A stretch of 64,000 nt of DNA. Origin: Vibrio injensis. Its GTDB lineage: Bacteria > Pseudomonadota > Gammaproteobacteria > Enterobacterales > Vibrionaceae. The translations under genes and the position numbers were made by a program. The DNA lies in the NCBI RefSeq assembly GCF_001895205.1, contig NZ_BDJF01000011.1, forward strand, positions 294,032 to 358,031, written 5' to 3'. Below are positions 63,450 through 64,000 of this stretch, in pieces. Numbering within the stretch: position 1 is the first letter of the stretch; the number at the start of each line of letters is the position of its first letter. The notes under the pieces were generated by a model, which saw nothing but the letters and a program-made list of their open reading frames with translations, did no database searches and was not told the DNA's origin.

Positions 63450-63983
63450 ATGGCCAGACGCAACGATCATACTCGTGAAGAGTTGATCTCTCTTACCTTA
63501 AATGCCAGCAAAGCTTTCTTAAGCAAGCATTCTTATCATGAACTTAGCCTAAGAAAAATCGCCAGTATGATAGGTTATGTGCCAAGTACCTTAGTTAATG
63601 TGTTTGGTAGCTATAACCTACTTCTTTTACATGTTGTTGCACAAACGCTCGATGAGCTGGCTTCAGAAGCGAAGTTAGCGGTAAAAAAATGCGCTGATCC
63701 TAAAAAAGCACTGTATAAATTGGCCTATTGTTATCATGACTTTGCCCAAAAACATCCCTACCGTTGGCAGTTGATTTTTGAACATAATATGAATGGCGAA
63801 GATCTCCCCGAATGGCAAGCGGAACGAATCAACGGCATGACTACCATGCTAGAGTCGCTGTTACAAATCATTGCCCCTCACCGTAGCGCACAAGAAGTAT
63901 TACGCACGAGCCGAGTTTTATGGGCTGGTGTGCACGGGATAACGTTACTCAGTTGTTCAGGAACAATAAAGTTTGTACACTAA
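63450..63983 (+). CDS. TetR-family regulator, possibly truncated C-terminus
   Basis: 177 residues. N-terminal TetR helix-turn-helix (ELSLRKIASMIGYVPSTLVNVFGSYNLLL) and a ligand domain of the WHG type (KLAYCYHDFAQKHPYRWQLIFEH, LWAGVHGITLL). Homologues usually run about 15-20 residues further after this last motif; here the frame ends SGTIKFVH, so a late frameshift or a true short form is possible. It is at the window edge; the gene it controls is not visible. Confidence 0.78.
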   Translation: MARRNDHTREELISLTLNASKAFLSKHSYHELSLRKIASMIGYVPSTLVNVFGSYNLLLLHVVAQTLDELASEAKLAVKKCADPKKALYKLAYCYHDFAQKHPYRWQLIFEHNMNGEDLPEWQAERINGMTTMLESLLQIIAPHRSAQEVLRTSRVLWAGVHGITLLSCSGTIKFVH

Positions 63984-64000
63984 TCAAAGCTTGGAATAAT

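Overview
The window is chromosomal DNA of a Vibrio, probably of the V. metschnikovii / V. cincinnatiensis type (inference from gene content only). Supporting signs are a sucrose-PTS locus, ERIC-type intergenic repeats ending TATACCC...GGGTATA, a 4.5S RNA gene of gammaproteobacterial type, and Vibrio-like families (NlpE-like lipoprotein, DUF1244, TIGR02450, Tim44-like). No tRNA, 16S/23S rRNA or CRISPR array was seen.

Layout. 1-5300: sucrose utilisation (scrK partial, scrB, scrR, scrA) with matching GGGAACGTT operators. 5400-9190: TPP riboswitch and thiD, then a GH1 6-phospho-beta-glucosidase and a LacI regulator; AscG-like operators lie inside the end of thiD. 9360-13800: a small membrane-anchored protein and two intracellular GH13 enzymes. 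13800-29600: homocysteine S-methyltransferase coupled to a BCCT transporter, a lipoprotein, a secreted subtilase, a DHH phosphoesterase, a chemoreceptor, Ogt, a zinc-ribbon-like acidic protein, a TonB receptor, a truncated acetyltransferase, a secreted alpha-amylase and an ABC-F ATPase.

30070-42015 is the most striking part. It is a self-contained catabolic cluster: RidA, lactonase-like propeller, periplasmic GH20 hexosaminidase, Eda, KdgK, SSS transporter, second RidA and D-aminoacylase-type deacetylase, all on the minus strand, divergent from a D-serine-dehydratase-like PLP/zinc lyase and an RpiR regulator. Together these fit breakdown of oxidised chitin ends: N-acetyl-D-glucosaminate is deacetylated, deaminated to 2-keto-3-deoxygluconate, phosphorylated and cleaved to pyruvate and glyceraldehyde-3-phosphate. 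The cluster is bracketed by two direct copies of a 135-bp repeat that are about 96% identical; a third diverged copy lies at 45.1 kb. The right-hand copy abuts a remnant of a GH3 glycosidase gene.

42.5-50.5 kb holds a TauE/SafE permease, an EamA exporter with a MarR repressor and two clear operator palindromes (plus a dead flavin-reductase gene), an acyl-CoA ligase and BASS transporter, a 36-residue membrane microprotein, and a mesX-mesD pair (folate-independent methionine synthase). 50.6-56 kb is an accessory patch: an EcoRII-type restriction-modification system, a stand-alone protein resembling the EcoRII N-terminal domain, a decayed IS256-family element, a scar of a second cytosine methyltransferase gene, and an LPD25-like orphan. 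56-64 kb returns to core genes: TIGR02450 protein, 4.5S RNA with its promoter, ATL protein, TesB, Lrp-type regulator, cysteine-synthase-like enzyme, NlpE-like lipoprotein, DUF1244, Tim44-like protein and a TetR regulator at the right edge.
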